From Eucalyptus grandis (Eukaryota > Streptophyta > Magnoliopsida > Myrtales > Myrtaceae): a DNA stretch of 64,000 nucleotides. The notes under the pieces are model-generated. The model ran no database searches. It saw only the letters and a list, made by a program, of their open reading frames with translations, and was not told the origin of the DNA. The stretch lies in the NCBI RefSeq assembly GCF_016545825.1, contig NC_052612.1, forward strand, positions 42,949,738-43,013,737, given 5' to 3'. Of this stretch, positions 11,219 to 23,585 are shown piece by piece; positions within the stretch are counted from its first letter, which is position 1, and every line of letters starts with the position of its first letter. Both the position numbers and the translations under genes were made by a program.

Positions 11219-14200
11219 TCAACTGCCTCCACGTTTAGCTGCGTCTGAATTACTTGTCGTCATGAAGGACTCCCCACAACCGCATTGCCCTTTAGAATTT
11301 GGATTGATGAAGATGAATTCAGACCTGCAGAGAAGCTAGTCAACACTGGGAGGCAAAATAAAGGAGTATATAATACAAAAAGATCATTACAGACAGAAAT
11401 GTAACAAAAAATCTCTATAACTTAACCTACTGCACATACAGTTAAAGACTTTTTTTCCACGAGTATCTAGATGCACATCGACTAACACTACCACTTATTC
11501 AATGTTTCTTCCATCAAAAGTATAAATTTATGTTAGGACTAGAACCTAGAAACAACTTCAACAGACATAATGTGCAAATAAAGTTGCTGCTAAAGTAATT
11601 TCCTTTTCGCCAGATAACATTGAATCTAGACTGGAATATAAGTTGTAAATTACGGAGAGTTGAATAAATTTTGGGTGCTCAATTCATATATGAACTATGG
11701 AGAGAAGAAATTCTTGTACATGGTAGGGGAATAGATGGGATGCATGGCAGTTACCTGAGCTTGTCATCTACAAAGTCCATCTTAGTTCCAATAACATGCA
11801 TCAGAGCCTTTGGTTCAACCAAAATCTTAATGCCCTTGTCTTCAACCAACTCATCAAACTTCCCTTTTGAATCTGAAAATTAGTAAATAAAATTTCCTCC
11901 AGTAGATGAGTAATCAATATATCAGAAAAGAAAAGACACTAAGAGCATCAATCACTAGCCTGAAACTCACAAGGTATGGTTCATCTACTTATTTCCGTGT
12001 TTTGGGGTCCAGGTATACATGGACAAGCAGATCTCAATCTGTGATTATTTTTCCTATCAATGTTTATTCTGTCTCATTACACATCATGAAAAGATGGTTA
12101 ACCTTTACATTTTTTCAGTATAAATGTAAACCAGCATCCTATACAGAAATTTAAGGTGACCAAGAACTTCACAGGACAACTCTCTGACAGCCCTCTTGCC
12201 ATATGAGACAGTAAGTATTCGCACCCTCTCAGATATGAACATAGGCAAGTGGTAATGGCCAGAGATGAATTGGCTAACAGATGTGACTGAAGAAGGATAA
12301 ATTTGTTAAAGAATCTAGTCCCTGCTTTGGCATGCTATCACAAAACAGGAGCTTAACAAATATAGACAGATGCAGTTGCATTCAATCTGGAAAAAAATTT
12401 GAAAAGTTTTGGACTCTTGTATCTTAACCACAAAAACAACACAAAGCAAAAGTTACACTAAGGCATTCTGATTCCTGAGAATATTTCATAATCACCTACA
12501 ATGTAAAAGTTTTGTTTTCCACACTAAGCAACATTAATTAAGCTTTTCCAGCTTTTGACCCAAAAATTAAAACTGGTCACCAAATTTACTAAAAAATTTC
12601 ACAAATCAAAGCCAAACCCAAAGTTAACACCCAGCAAACCAAAAACAACAGTAACTGTTTAATTTTTTTTTTTTTTTGGGTAAAAAATTAACTATTTAAA
12701 TTACCAACCAACGAATTGACCTTTTGTATTTGGGCAAATATCATAAAAACCCTAAACAATACCTACTATGACACAAACACTTCAAATACATGCGTGACAT
12801 ATATACCCTCTATTTCAATTCCATCTAGAGTATATTTGTCACACTAGTATAACTTCAAGGTTTTTTATGACCAAAAAAAAAGTTTGGTGTATTTGTGTCA
12901 CAATGGGCGAGTTTACAGTTTTTGGTGACAAAAAAAAAAAATTCAAGATATTTGTGTCACAATAGGCATAGTTTGGGGTTTATAGTGGTATTGACCCTTC
13001 GTATTTTCTTCAAATTGGACAGGACCATTTCTCTTTCCGTTTTAGACATACCTCAAACCCTTTATGTCACAATTAAAATCTAAAGGATTTACTTTTGGGA
13101 CAGCATTATGAGAAAGTCAGAAAAGTGAGTTGGAAATGCAGTTGCTCCTAAAGAAATCAATTTTACCAGGAAAAAAACCCACAAGTGATGCACTCAAGTC
13201 CAAGCAAGCACAAAAACCAGGGAAAAATATCACAGAAGAGCAGTTATGAAGCCCAACCTTGGGCGTCAAATTGAATTGTAAAACCACATGGACAATGATA
13301 TCAGCAATTTGACATTTTCTAGACAACTAAATAAGTTTCAACCACTTCAAATGAGGTCAAGTGATTCCTCTATGAAGTTGCAATCTATCAAGTAAAATAT
13401 GATAGCAGCATGCCTATTCCACTAAAATATAAAGAAATAAGATGCAAATGCGGAATTTAGTTCATCATGTCATGAAAGTTTAATGCACTTGATTTATTTC
13501 TTTTTATGAGTTAGTAATCTGATGAGGAAATTGAGTACTCTAATGATGGTTTTCACACAAGAGCTTTATCATCATGTGACAAAGTATTACAGAACAACGT
13601 AAACGACCAAAAATAATAGTCATAATAACTTGCTAGATATGTCATTTCAAATTTTGATAGACTCCACTTGAAAACTATGAGATTGCTGCTACTCTGGATT
13701 GATAGGTAGATACCTCATCAGCATCATCAACTGACTTCTATTAAAACCAATTACATGATGCAGATACACGCTAGAAGCATGCTTTGGAGAATGCTAGTTG
13801 TTGGATCGGTATGCAAACATCATCAGTTTTACCATGTAATTTAGCAAATTGAAACTGCATGCCATTTGACATATCCAATTTTGCACTACCTGGGCTACCC
13901 ACTCAACATACAGTCGCACCTCAACCCACACAATATTCCCAACAGGTAAACACAATATCTTATGGTGATTCACTCGATCTCAAAACAGGGGCATCTAATG
14001 ATAGTTTGTACCATAATTCAACCGCAGACCCTGCAGATGCATACTTCCTGATTCATCATGCCATCGCAACCCATCCTAAAATTTGTCCTGCCCGTCTCTC
14101 AATGCCACAAGTGCACACGACCATACGAATCAACAACCCTAAAATTGGTTCAGGAATGTTCTTACATCGAATTTGACAGACCACAAAGCCCACGGAAACT

Positions 14201-14611
14201 GAAACCTCCCGAAATGCATTACTCAATCCACGAAAAAAAAAGAAGAAGGAATTGCAGCAAAAGAATTGCAGCACAAGCGAACACAAAACTCGTCCTCCGT
14301 AGAAACCCAACCTTATCCAGATTCCAACATAAGCAGATCAAAATCGGTAGGAAACAATCCGAAAAAATGAACCCAGAATTTCGGGAAACACGAATTTGCT
14401 GAAAAGGGCTACCTGCGTAATTGAGGGTGTAGGACAGGCCGTTGCAGCCGCGAGCCTTGACGCCGAGCCGGAGGAAAGGGCGCTGGCGCTGCTGCAGGAG
14501 GTGGCGGATCCTGGAGGCGGCGGCGTCGGTCACGGTGAGGACCTGGCGGCGCGCGGCGGAGCCGAACCTATCCGCAGCCGCGGCCAGCTTCGAGGCCGAA
14601 GGAGCCGCCAT
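11219..14611 (-). CDS. IscA-like iron-sulfur cluster assembly protein (probably mitochondrial)
   Basis: Three exons on the minus strand: 14611-14413, 11872-11755 and 11324-11219. Together they encode 140 residues in frame. The A-type (HesB/IscA) fold is clear, and all three cluster-binding cysteines are present: Cys56 in RGCNGLSY and Cys120/Cys122 in [10 protein letters not shown]-type proteins accept or deliver Fe-S clusters to target enzymes. The N-terminal ~22 residues are rich in Ala, Ser and Arg and could serve as an organellar presequence; plant ISCA1-type proteins are mitochondrial. The open frame extends further upstream, but the ATG at 14611 gives the usual family length. Intron 1 is large (about 2.5 kb) and carries a MITE. 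Confidence 0.9.
12732..12997. mobile_element. Palindromic Mutator-type MITE in intron 1 of the IscA-like gene
   Basis: The left end GGGCAAATATCATAAAAACC is an imperfect inverted match of the right end (reverse complement GGGTCAATACCACTATAAAC). The match continues through CCTAAACAATACC/CCCAAACTATGCC and TGACACAAA. Flanking 9-mers TTTGTATTT (12723-12731) and TTCGTATTT (12998-13006) match at 8 of 9 positions. About 266 bp, non-coding. Confidence 0.75.
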
Positions 14612-15861
14612 TTCCCCCCGATGCTCGCTCGCTCGCTCGATCGCCGATGAGAAATTTTGAGGCGGAGACGTTGTCGCGTGCGAGGACGAGAAACTCACAC
14701 TGTCTGAAAATTAACTTCCGACCGGGGAAAATATGTTCCAGAAGGTGATCAAATGACGCACGGGAACGATCGCGTGATTGGCACGTGCTACCCTCTCCAT
14801 TTCTTTTTATTTTATTTTTTCCTTTTTACGGGACAACCGTTTTTTTTTTTTTCCCTTTATGTTGAAGAGTGACGACCAATTCATTTACTTTTTTTGTTTT
14901 GTTTTGATGAGTTCTGAATTAGGACTTAGGAGACTAACTCACATGCAATCAATATTTCACAAGATCAATCTTTCTTCTCACTTAAAATTACTACGTAGAA
15001 AAGCAACTTTTCAAACTTCATCTATTTCATTTAAAATGAATAATTTGAAAAAATATTATTTACATCACTTGAAATAATTAATTAATAAAAAATATTTTAT
15101 TATCGATAATAATTTATAACTAAAATTTTGTTTATTCGTTTTTATAAGTATTATAAACGAGCATTTTAGGAAAATACATTTCAAACATTTAAGGTTTTTA
15201 CAATATAAAAAAGATTTAGAAAGTACTTTTAAAAAAATGATTTCTCTGTCTTTTTTGTTTTGTCTTAAATAATTTCTAGGATAGTCTTATTTTCTTTCAC
15301 ATATTATGTTTATAAATATAAATTGATAATAAAATATTTTTATTAACTCATTATTTTCGCGAAAAGGGTGAATCAAAGGGAGCCTCAGTCCTATCATTTT
15401 AATTATGATGCCAATTCAATAAACGCGAAAAGCATAAATGGAATTTGTAATTTAATGTATCTCCAGTTAAGCCATCAAATGGGGGAAACAAAGCATTTTG
15501 CAATGTCCTCGTATGGCGAGATCAGTAAATCACTCTTTCTCCAGGCGAGAATCAATAATGTCGATTGTTGCGCGCTCGTAGATGGACATCGTGAAGCCGC
15601 AGGTTGCTCGAACGACTGACGAATGTCGTCAGTTCGATCCGGCTGTAATGGCAATCCTTCGAGGCGCAATTTCAAATTGCAACGAGGCGGTGTTGGTTTG
15701 CTCAGAACGAAGATGCCAGGATCAAGTTGTGATGTGATGTGATTTTCTAGCTGCTGCTCGTCAGCTCGCGGATGTGATCTCGAGTTTGCTCGTATGCTGT
15801 TTAGAACAGGAACCCATGTCCCACCGCTTCCAGCCTCTTCAGAACTTTGACTGGTCGAGTT
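14612..15861. promoter_or_regulatory. Divergent intergenic region (IscA-like / PPR copy 1)
   Basis: Contains the 5' leader of the IscA-like gene (GCTCGCTCGCTCG tract near 14625-14640), a strongly AT-rich core at 14790-15360, and the upstream region of the first PPR gene. Both genes are transcribed outward, so promoter elements of both should lie here. I cannot point to individual sites. Confidence 0.4.
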
Positions 15862-17370
15862 ATGCGCGGGCGGTGCTGGTACAGACATTTCTGCTCGCAT
15901 CGTCAGCTCCCAGCGGGGAGAAGCAGAGAACCCAAGTCGGGGTCCTCGAAGGAAACTTCACCAGCGGGAGAGAACGAGCGGCAGCGACGCGCGACGACTG
16001 TATCAGAGAACGCGGATGTGAGAAGGTGGAACATGGCCATCACTGCCCACATGCGTGACGGCCAGTGCGAGCTGGCTCTTCGCATCTTTAACTCGATGCC
16101 CTGTCGGAGCATTGTCTCGTACAACGCGATGATAACAGGGTACTGGCAGAACGGCCGGTTCGGTCTTGCTAGAGAGATGTTTGATAGAATGCCGGAGAGG
16201 GATCTGGTTTCTTGGAATTCTATGATTAGTGGGTACATGAGGAATGGAGATGTTTCTGCTGCTCGCGTGTTGTTTCATCAAATGCCTGCGAGGGATGTTG
16301 CTTCTTGGAATGCGATGTTGTCGGGTTATGCGCGAAATGGACTAGTGGATGAGGCCAGAGAGGTCTTTGATGAGATGCCTTGCAAGAATAATATATCTTG
16401 GAACTCGATGCTTACTGCATTTGTAGAGAATGGTAGGATGGATGAAGCGCGTAGGTTTTTTGAGTTGAAGACAGATTGGGAGGTGATTCCTTCAAATTAT
16501 CTGATGGCTGGGTATGTCAAGAGGAGGATGTTGGTTAATGCAAGACAGCTTTTTGATTGGATGCCTTTCAAAGATGAAGTTTCCTGGAACACTATGATTG
16601 CAGGTTACGCACAGAATGACGAGTTGTCAGAAGCAAGAAGATTGTTTGTGGCCTCACCAGCTCGGGATGTATTTGCATGGACAGCTTTGATGTCTGGATA
16701 TGTGCAAAAGGGAATGATGGATGAAGCAAAACGTATTTTTGATGTGATGCCGGAAAAGAATAGTGTCTCTTGGAATGCAATGATTGCGGGGTATGTGCAA
16801 TCAAAGGAAATAGACAAAGCGAGACAGTTGTTTGAGGTGATGCCTTGTCGAGACATCAGTTCTAGGAATACAATGATTGCGGGCTATGCTCGGAGCGGTG
16901 ACATTTCCAAAGCTAGATGCATGTTTGATCGGATGCCTCAGCGTGATTGCATCTCTTGGGCTGCTATTATTTCTGGGTATTCTCAAACTGGGCATTTTGA
17001 AGAGGCTTTGCAGCTGCTTCTAGACATGAACAGGTATGGAGAATGGCCAAACAGATCGGCTTTGACTTGTTCTTTAAGTTCATGTGCTGAAATTGGAGCG
17101 GTGAAATTGGGAAAGCAATTGCATGGATACCTGATAAAGGCAGGATACGAATCTGGATGTTTTGTGGCGAATGCACTTCTTGCAATGTACTGTAAGTGTG
17201 GAAATATTGAAGATGCTTACGAAGTGTTTCATGGTATAGCAGAGAAGGATTCTGTCTCGTTGAACATCATGGTTGCTGGTTATGCAAGGCATGGACTTTT
17301 AAAAGAGGCTTTGGTTATTTTTGAGTCAATGAAGGCAGCAGTTATTGAACCAAATGATGTCCCACCGTAA
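15862..17370 (+). pseudogene. Truncated PPR protein, tandem copy lacking E and DYW domains
   Basis: A 502-codon open frame of about a dozen tandem PPR motifs in the PLS-type spacing (repeated SWNxMIxGY and MPxRD blocks). It aligns end to end with exon 1 of the PPR gene at 20349, including the N-terminal MRG-CWYR. The ATG at 15862 is chosen from that match. It stops at PNDVPP exactly where the other copy has its intron donor. One base has been lost before a still visible GTAAATG, so the frame runs into TAA. No E/E+/DYW exon is found between here and 20 kb. The repeats may still be translated, but an editing factor of this class without its C-terminus would have to act with partners. It could be a decaying duplicate or a short functional PPR. 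Confidence 0.7.
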
Positions 17371-20348
17371 ATGATGCCCTCTTTATTTGAGTTTATAGCT
17401 TCATCCTAGTACACCTTAAATCTTCAAAATTAAAACAGGTATTACAGTCAATGTCGAATGAATGAGGCTCTTTTTCAAAGTAAAACAAGGTGAAGAGAAT
17501 CGGTTGACACTACTAGGATTCAAGCTCTTTAACATCGGGATACCTAGAATCCTTGATGGGGAACGTATAGGGTTGGCTTCGGTTGTGGGCCTTACATTGT
17601 GTCTCTATTTTTTATTCTTACTTTGTTATCACTTGAACCCAACCCATTAAAAACTTAAAACTAGGAAAGAACAATTGGTCATCCTCTGCCCCCTCCAGAC
17701 TCGGACTCCTGCCGTGTTGAATGAGGAGCTGACACACACATGATGTCCCTATGCTATGTCCTCTAAAAGGATCCTGCTCTTATAGCGGCTACATGGCCTA
17801 TGAGAGAATTCATTTCTTGATTTCCTGAAAGATGGAATAATAAGAAGACATTTAGAAAGAGAGGGCTTGAAAGGGGGGTAAGATGAGCTATGAGGTAGCA
17901 TTTGATATGTAGAAGATTTATTCTGTCAATTGAGAAATTTTGGAGTAATTTTGAATCCTTTTCTGTTGTATGTCATGGTCAAACTTTTGATAAGGTAACC
18001 TGTATCTTCTTGGAATTATGATCACTTAAGAGATTTCAGGATTTCTTATTTGCTGAATCTCCTATGGTTCTTGACTTGGACAATAACAGGACAGATTGAG
18101 AGAACAGTCTCTTCAGTCTCGTTAGCAAAGACTCTTCTGCTGAGGAGCATGAGCTCCCCATAATCATACTTGTGTATTTGCAAGCAAGCAGGGAGGTAAA
18201 AGCAACTGTTTATTACTGTCTTAATCTGGCTGTGGCCTCTATTCACGACCATTCAACAGCACAACTGAGGGTTGGCTCCAACCACCCAAAACAGTAAACA
18301 TGGCTCTTCAGTATATGAGGTTCTTGGTAAGCTAATGTTCAATCTTTTCCCATTTTTTTATGTAGACATAACAAAATACAGAGTATTGATCTCTAGTGTG
18401 CAGTATCCTCTTGCCTTATCTTCTTTCACAAGGAGCTTTAACTGATCGAGGATTGAATGAAAGGGATTCGGGTCTCTCATAAGTAACAGTCTCTGCAATG
18501 TAGTCCTAAAGCAGAGCAGAATTCAGTTTCACTTCCAGATAGGATTTTTGGTTTATAAATCTCTCTCTATGAATGGTGTGGGAAGACGTAATTGGGATCT
18601 TTCTTATTAAGAAGAAATGACAAATAGTTAGAACTGAATGCAAATTAATGCAAAATGCCTCTCTGATTGGTAATTGGAGCTAAACTTACTGCGGTATCAC
18701 TGCACAATTCATTGTCTCTGTGAATGTAAATGATGCAACTGCTTACCTCTGTGGACGAACCTAGTGTCCAGGATCACTCATTAGGAGATAGTATTGTCAA
18801 CACTAATCTATGACAGGTGGAGGTATGCACATCTGCCCTTACTCGTTCATCTGGCTAAGAAAGGTTAATGTTGCAGCGCTCCTGGTGGGGGAGAAACATT
18901 TGATAACATCATTTCTCTTACTTATTCTGCGACCGACCAGGGTTCGACCATCTATCTGAATAAGGAAAATGATTTGTCTTCCGACTCTAAGAGTATCCGA
19001 AATGGTTCTGAATGTGACCCATGTTGTCGTCAAGTATCGGGAGTGCGGTTGAATGGTATTCAGAAAGAGTTCAACTTGATTGGTCGGAGGATGCATCATT
19101 GCTCTTCGAATAACCTCGATCTGGCAATCCAACATTTGCATCGATGGGCTTGTCTTACGTTTGTTCAGATTGTTTGACTTGCGTCGAGATACCAATTTAC
19201 TACTGCTGTCGCCATCTCTACTTCCTCGCCGCCCTTTTTTGGCCGCCGACAATCAATTTACCGCGGCAATCGCCACCAATTCATTACCTCTGTAACCGAC
19301 CACTCTCTCATAGGATAGTTTAAAGACACTAATTCGGTGGAAGTACTTGTACTACCAATCAGATTATTCACTTGTAATTAGCTGACTCTCTTTAGCGGGA
19401 TTTCAATTGAGATCGCACTGTGCTGCAATATTTGAAAGGGAAATTTTGCTTTTATTGAGTTTTATATCGAAACAAATATTGTTAGCCTTAGCAACTGTTC
19501 AGATATCTTTGATTTTTTAGCTTTTTATTGTGTATTCCTTTTCATGTAGTCGTTTGGAATTTGATTTTTGTTCAAGCACCTTTATCTCTCAAAATTTATA
19601 AATGCTAACATGTATGGTGAATTAGATTCTTCCATCATTTGTAATAGCAAATCAGACCATTTTCTTTCCCCATACTAAATCTTTGGAAAGAGAAAATAAC
19701 GGGCCCCTTTGAATTACCTTCTTTAGGTTCGCTGTACATCATTGCCACGTCTTATCATAATTAGGTATGAAAATATAGTACAAGATCATAAGATTGATTT
19801 ACAATATCATGGTAAACTAATTTACCTTTGAAAACAACTACTTGCATTTTAACACATCGCTCTCTCGAATCATACCCCACTTATAACGATATCATCCGTT
19901 TTGAGCTGAAGTCCGCACAGTTTTATTCCTCTGCTTTCCCCAAAAGAGGCATCATTACAAGTTAAAGACAAGTGCCATCCCATATGTGACACTTTATTAC
20001 ATCATGCCGTGGTATGGTTCATTCCTGCTCCCACGCCATCCTAAAGTCCGAGCCACAACTTGTCCGGATTCTTTCTGCCTCCGGCGATCGTTCCCGCCCT
20101 CATAGGAGCGGGTTACACAATCGAAGCCAAAGCGATTATTGTCGTTGAGGCGATCCGACAACAGAGTTTAAAAAGAACTACATGACGTCGACAACGGTCT
20201 TTTCCATGGAACCCGACATATCATGTCGGAAAGCACCACCTCTCGCCCCATCTTGTCGTCCGAACCGACTCGTGATCGTTCGTGCGCATGAGGACCATCC
20301 ATTGCTATCATCTTCCTCACCCTCATCGTAGTCCTGACGAGTCGAGGG
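17371..20348. other. Spacer between the two PPR copies
   Basis: I find no remnant of the missing DYW exon. A minus-strand open frame of 137 codons (19252-18839) and a short coding-like stretch (about 18520-18393, minus) have no recognisable domain. The segment 19300-20150 is AT-rich and shows nothing. The last ~200 bases are the 5' leader of PPR copy 2. Confidence 0.4.
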
Positions 20349-23300
20349 ATGCGCGGGAATTGCTGGTATAGACAGTTTCACGTCGGTTGCTCTCTTCGCT
20401 CCCGTCAGGCAACTGCGAAGCTGAGCTTGAGGCCTTCCCGTTGGAAGCAAACGTCACCGTCGTCGTCGTCTTCGTCGTCGTCGTCGTCGTCTTCGTCTTC
20501 GTCGCCGGAAAAGAGCGGACCGAAACGGAAGTCGCGGGTCGCCTCGGAAGTCCCCGCCGTGATAAAATGGAACATGGCCATAACTTCCCATATGCGCAGT
20601 GGGCAATGCGAGGCCGCTCTGCGGGTCTTCGACTCGATGCCCTGCCGGAGCACAGTCTCTTACAATGCCATGATCTCTGGGTACTTGCAGAATGACAGGT
20701 TCGATCTCGCCAGGCAAGTGTTTGATGGAATGCCCGAGACGGCGAGAGATTTGGTAACGTGGAATTTGATGATCAGTGGGTATGTGAAGAATAGGGACCT
20801 TTTTGTTGCGCGGGCGCTGTTTGAGCGAATGCCCGTGAGGGATGTAGTCTCCTGGAATGCGATGTTGTCAGGTTATGCGCAGTATGGGTATGTTGATGAG
20901 GCAAGGCATATATTTAATGAGATGCCAACAAAGGATGCCGTGTCGTGGAACGGGTTGCTTGCGGCGTATGTACAGAATGGAAGGCTGGAGGAGGCGCAGT
21001 TGTTGTTTAACTCGAAGACTGATTGGGAGGTGGTACCTTGGAATTGTTTGATGGCTGGGTATGTGAAGAAGAAGCGGTTTGTTGATGCAAGGAATCTCTT
21101 TGATAGGATGCCAATTAAAGATAAAGTTTCATGGAATACGATGATTACCGGTTATGCACAGAACGGTGATTTGTCTGAAGCTAGGAGACTGTTTGAGGAG
21201 TCACCGACTAAGGATGTTTTTGCGTGGACAGCAACCTTGTCTGGTTATGTGCAGAATGGTTTGTTGGATGAAGCAAGAAAATTTTTCGATCAGATGCCAG
21301 AAAAGAATACAGTTTCTTGGAATGCAATGATTGCTGGTTATGTTCAACATAAGAAAATCGACATGGCAAAGGAATTATTTGAGGCAATGCCTTGTCGAAA
21401 TATTGCTTCATGGAATACAATGATCACGTGCTATGCTCAGAGCGGCAACATTTCTCAAGCTAGAAGTTTGTTTGATGAGATGCCTCAGCGTGACTGCATC
21501 TCCTGGGCAGCCATTATTGCTGGTTATGCTCAAACTGGTCATTGCGAAGAGGCTTTGCATCAGTTTGTAGAGATGAACAGAGCTGGAGAAAGATTAAATA
21601 GGTCTGCTTTTACATGTTCCTTGAGTGCATGTGCTGATATCGCTGCCTTGGAGCTGGGAAAGCAAATGCATAGCCGACTAGTCAAGGCAGGATATGCGTC
21701 TCGGTGGTTTGTGGGGAATGCAATTTTGTCAATGTATTGCAAGTGTGGAAGCATAGAAGAAGCTTACGATGCATTTCAAGATATAAAAGATAAGGATGTT
21801 GTCTCGTGGAATACTATGATTGCTGGTTACGCAAGGCATGGATTTGGAAAAGAAGCTCTGGCGATTTTTGAGTCAATGCAGGCAGTGGGCATCAAACCAG
21901 ACGATGTAACAATGGTAAATGTATCCTCAACTTTTCCTTTCAGCTCAGTTGAGTAGCTTTTTTGTATGAACATGATCATTTGTTGGGAGTTATGGAAAGC
22001 TACTTGCTAATGGAGAGTATAAGAAGAAAAATGTTGCAAGTTCTCTAGTTAGCCTCTCCAATGCTAATGCTAATTGGAAGTTAGTTCCACTGAGTAGAGT
22101 ATCATATATCAATGGCCATATGCTTCCTTGATCCCAAATGGATTTGCTAGGTAATTTTTATGTCAATGACAGACTATGGAGGCAAAAGAGAGAGCAAATA
22201 GAAAGGATGCAATATTAGCTTTCTCCAGAGCATGATTATGATTTCATATTTAGAGTAAGACTTGTTAAAAGCACACCTTCAGTCACCGTGATAAAGTAAT
22301 TAGTAGAGTTTCTTTTATATTGCTACTATGGTTCTGCATGCACTGTTTAATCTTCCCTTTTATTCACTTTCAAATCCATGATGAAGGTGGGTTTGACTAC
22401 TAATTTTCATGTCCTTTCTAGAGTACATTCATTGAAGATTTTTAATGGTTGGCATCTTCAAATAAACTTTTACGTAGAGATATTCATGTCATTAGATTGT
22501 AGGCATAGTAATTTCATATTTGATGGTTTTCTAGCTTCATGTTACATTTCACACATGTAACTTCTCTACCTAATATCCTAGTGGTTTCTTTCAGGTTGGT
22601 ATGTTGTCTGCTTGTGCCCATAATGGTTTAGTTGAGAGAGGGATGAAATACTTCCATACAATGTATGAGGATTGTGGTATAGCAGCAAATGACAAACATT
22701 ACACTTGCATGATTGATCTTCTTGGTCGATCTGGACAGCTGGCTGAGGCCGTTAAGTTGATGAAAAACATGCCTGTTGAACCTGATGCTGCAACATGGGG
22801 TGCTCTACTAGGTGCAAGCAGGATTCATGGCAACACTGAACTAGGTGAGAAAGCCGCACAGATAATTTTTGAGATGCAGCCTGAGAATTCTGGCATGTAC
22901 ATACTCCTCTCAAACTTATATGCAGCATCTGGTAGATGGGCTGATGTGGGTAGACTGAGACTGAAGATGAGGAACAAAGGTGTAAAGAAAGTACCTGGTT
23001 ATAGTTGGATAGAAGTCCAGAACAAGATCCATACATTTTCTGTTGGTGACCCTTTCCACCCGGAAAAGGATAGAATATATGCCTTTTTAGAAGAGTTGGA
23101 TTTGAAAATAAAGCTTGTGGGGTATGTTTCATCAACCAAGTTGGTTTTGCATGATGTGGAAGAAGAGGAGAAGGAGCAGATGCTAAAGTATCATAGCGAG
23201 AGGTTGGCTGTAGCATTTGGCATCTTGTCGGTTCCTGCTGGTAGACCAATCCGAGTGTTTAAGAACTTGAGAGTTTGTGGGGACTGCCACAATGCAATAA

Positions 23301-23401
23301 AATGCATTTCGAAAATTGTAGACAGATTGATAATCTTAAGAGATAATCACCGTTTTCACCACTTTAGTGGGGGATCATGTTCTTGTGGGGATTATTGGTG
23401 A
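20349..23401 (+). CDS. PLS-class PPR protein with E and DYW domains (organellar RNA editing type)
   Basis: Two exons, 20349-21914 and 22595-23401, joined in phase 0, give 790 residues. Exon 1 has an N-terminus with a 15-residue poly-Ser run (about 38-52), then tandem PPR motifs. Exon 2 contains the last PPR motifs, the E/E+ region and a complete DYW domain. Its deaminase-like zinc motif is intact: HSE at about 722-724 and CGDCH at about 750-754, ending in the terminal GDYW. DYW-class proteins bind organellar transcripts through the PPR tract and carry out C-to-U editing. The target cannot be predicted here. Most genes of this class lack introns, so the 680-bp intron is uncommon. The neighbour at 15862 is a truncated tandem duplicate. 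The N-terminus is Arg/Ser-rich, compatible with organelle targeting. Confidence 0.9.
20454..20512 (+). repeat. TCG/TCT trinucleotide repeat coding poly-Ser
   Basis: An interrupted (TCG)n tract inside exon 1 of the intact PPR gene that encodes its serine run. The upstream tandem copy lacks it, so it expanded, or was lost, after the duplication. Confidence 0.8.
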
Positions 23402-23585
23402 GAATAAAGAGAAATTTGGTGGAAAGTTAAATATACCTATTGACATTTTTGTAAGACGAAACAGATTTGGCTGCACTGTTGGGAACTTTGTAGGCTGAAA
23501 AAGGGGAAAAAAAGGAAAGAGATGGCCTATTTTTCCAGCAACGCTGGGTCTAAATTGCACGTAAAATTGATCTCTGCGGGCTTTT

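Noticed and set aside
13859..14402. Open plus-strand frames within intron 1 of the IscA-like gene
   Set aside because: No domain. They overlap the exon 1 donor region of the opposite-strand gene and carry no consistent splice or start context.
16003..17292. Several minus-strand frames across PPR copy 1
   Set aside because: Antisense shadows of the PPR repeats; their spacing follows the repeat period.
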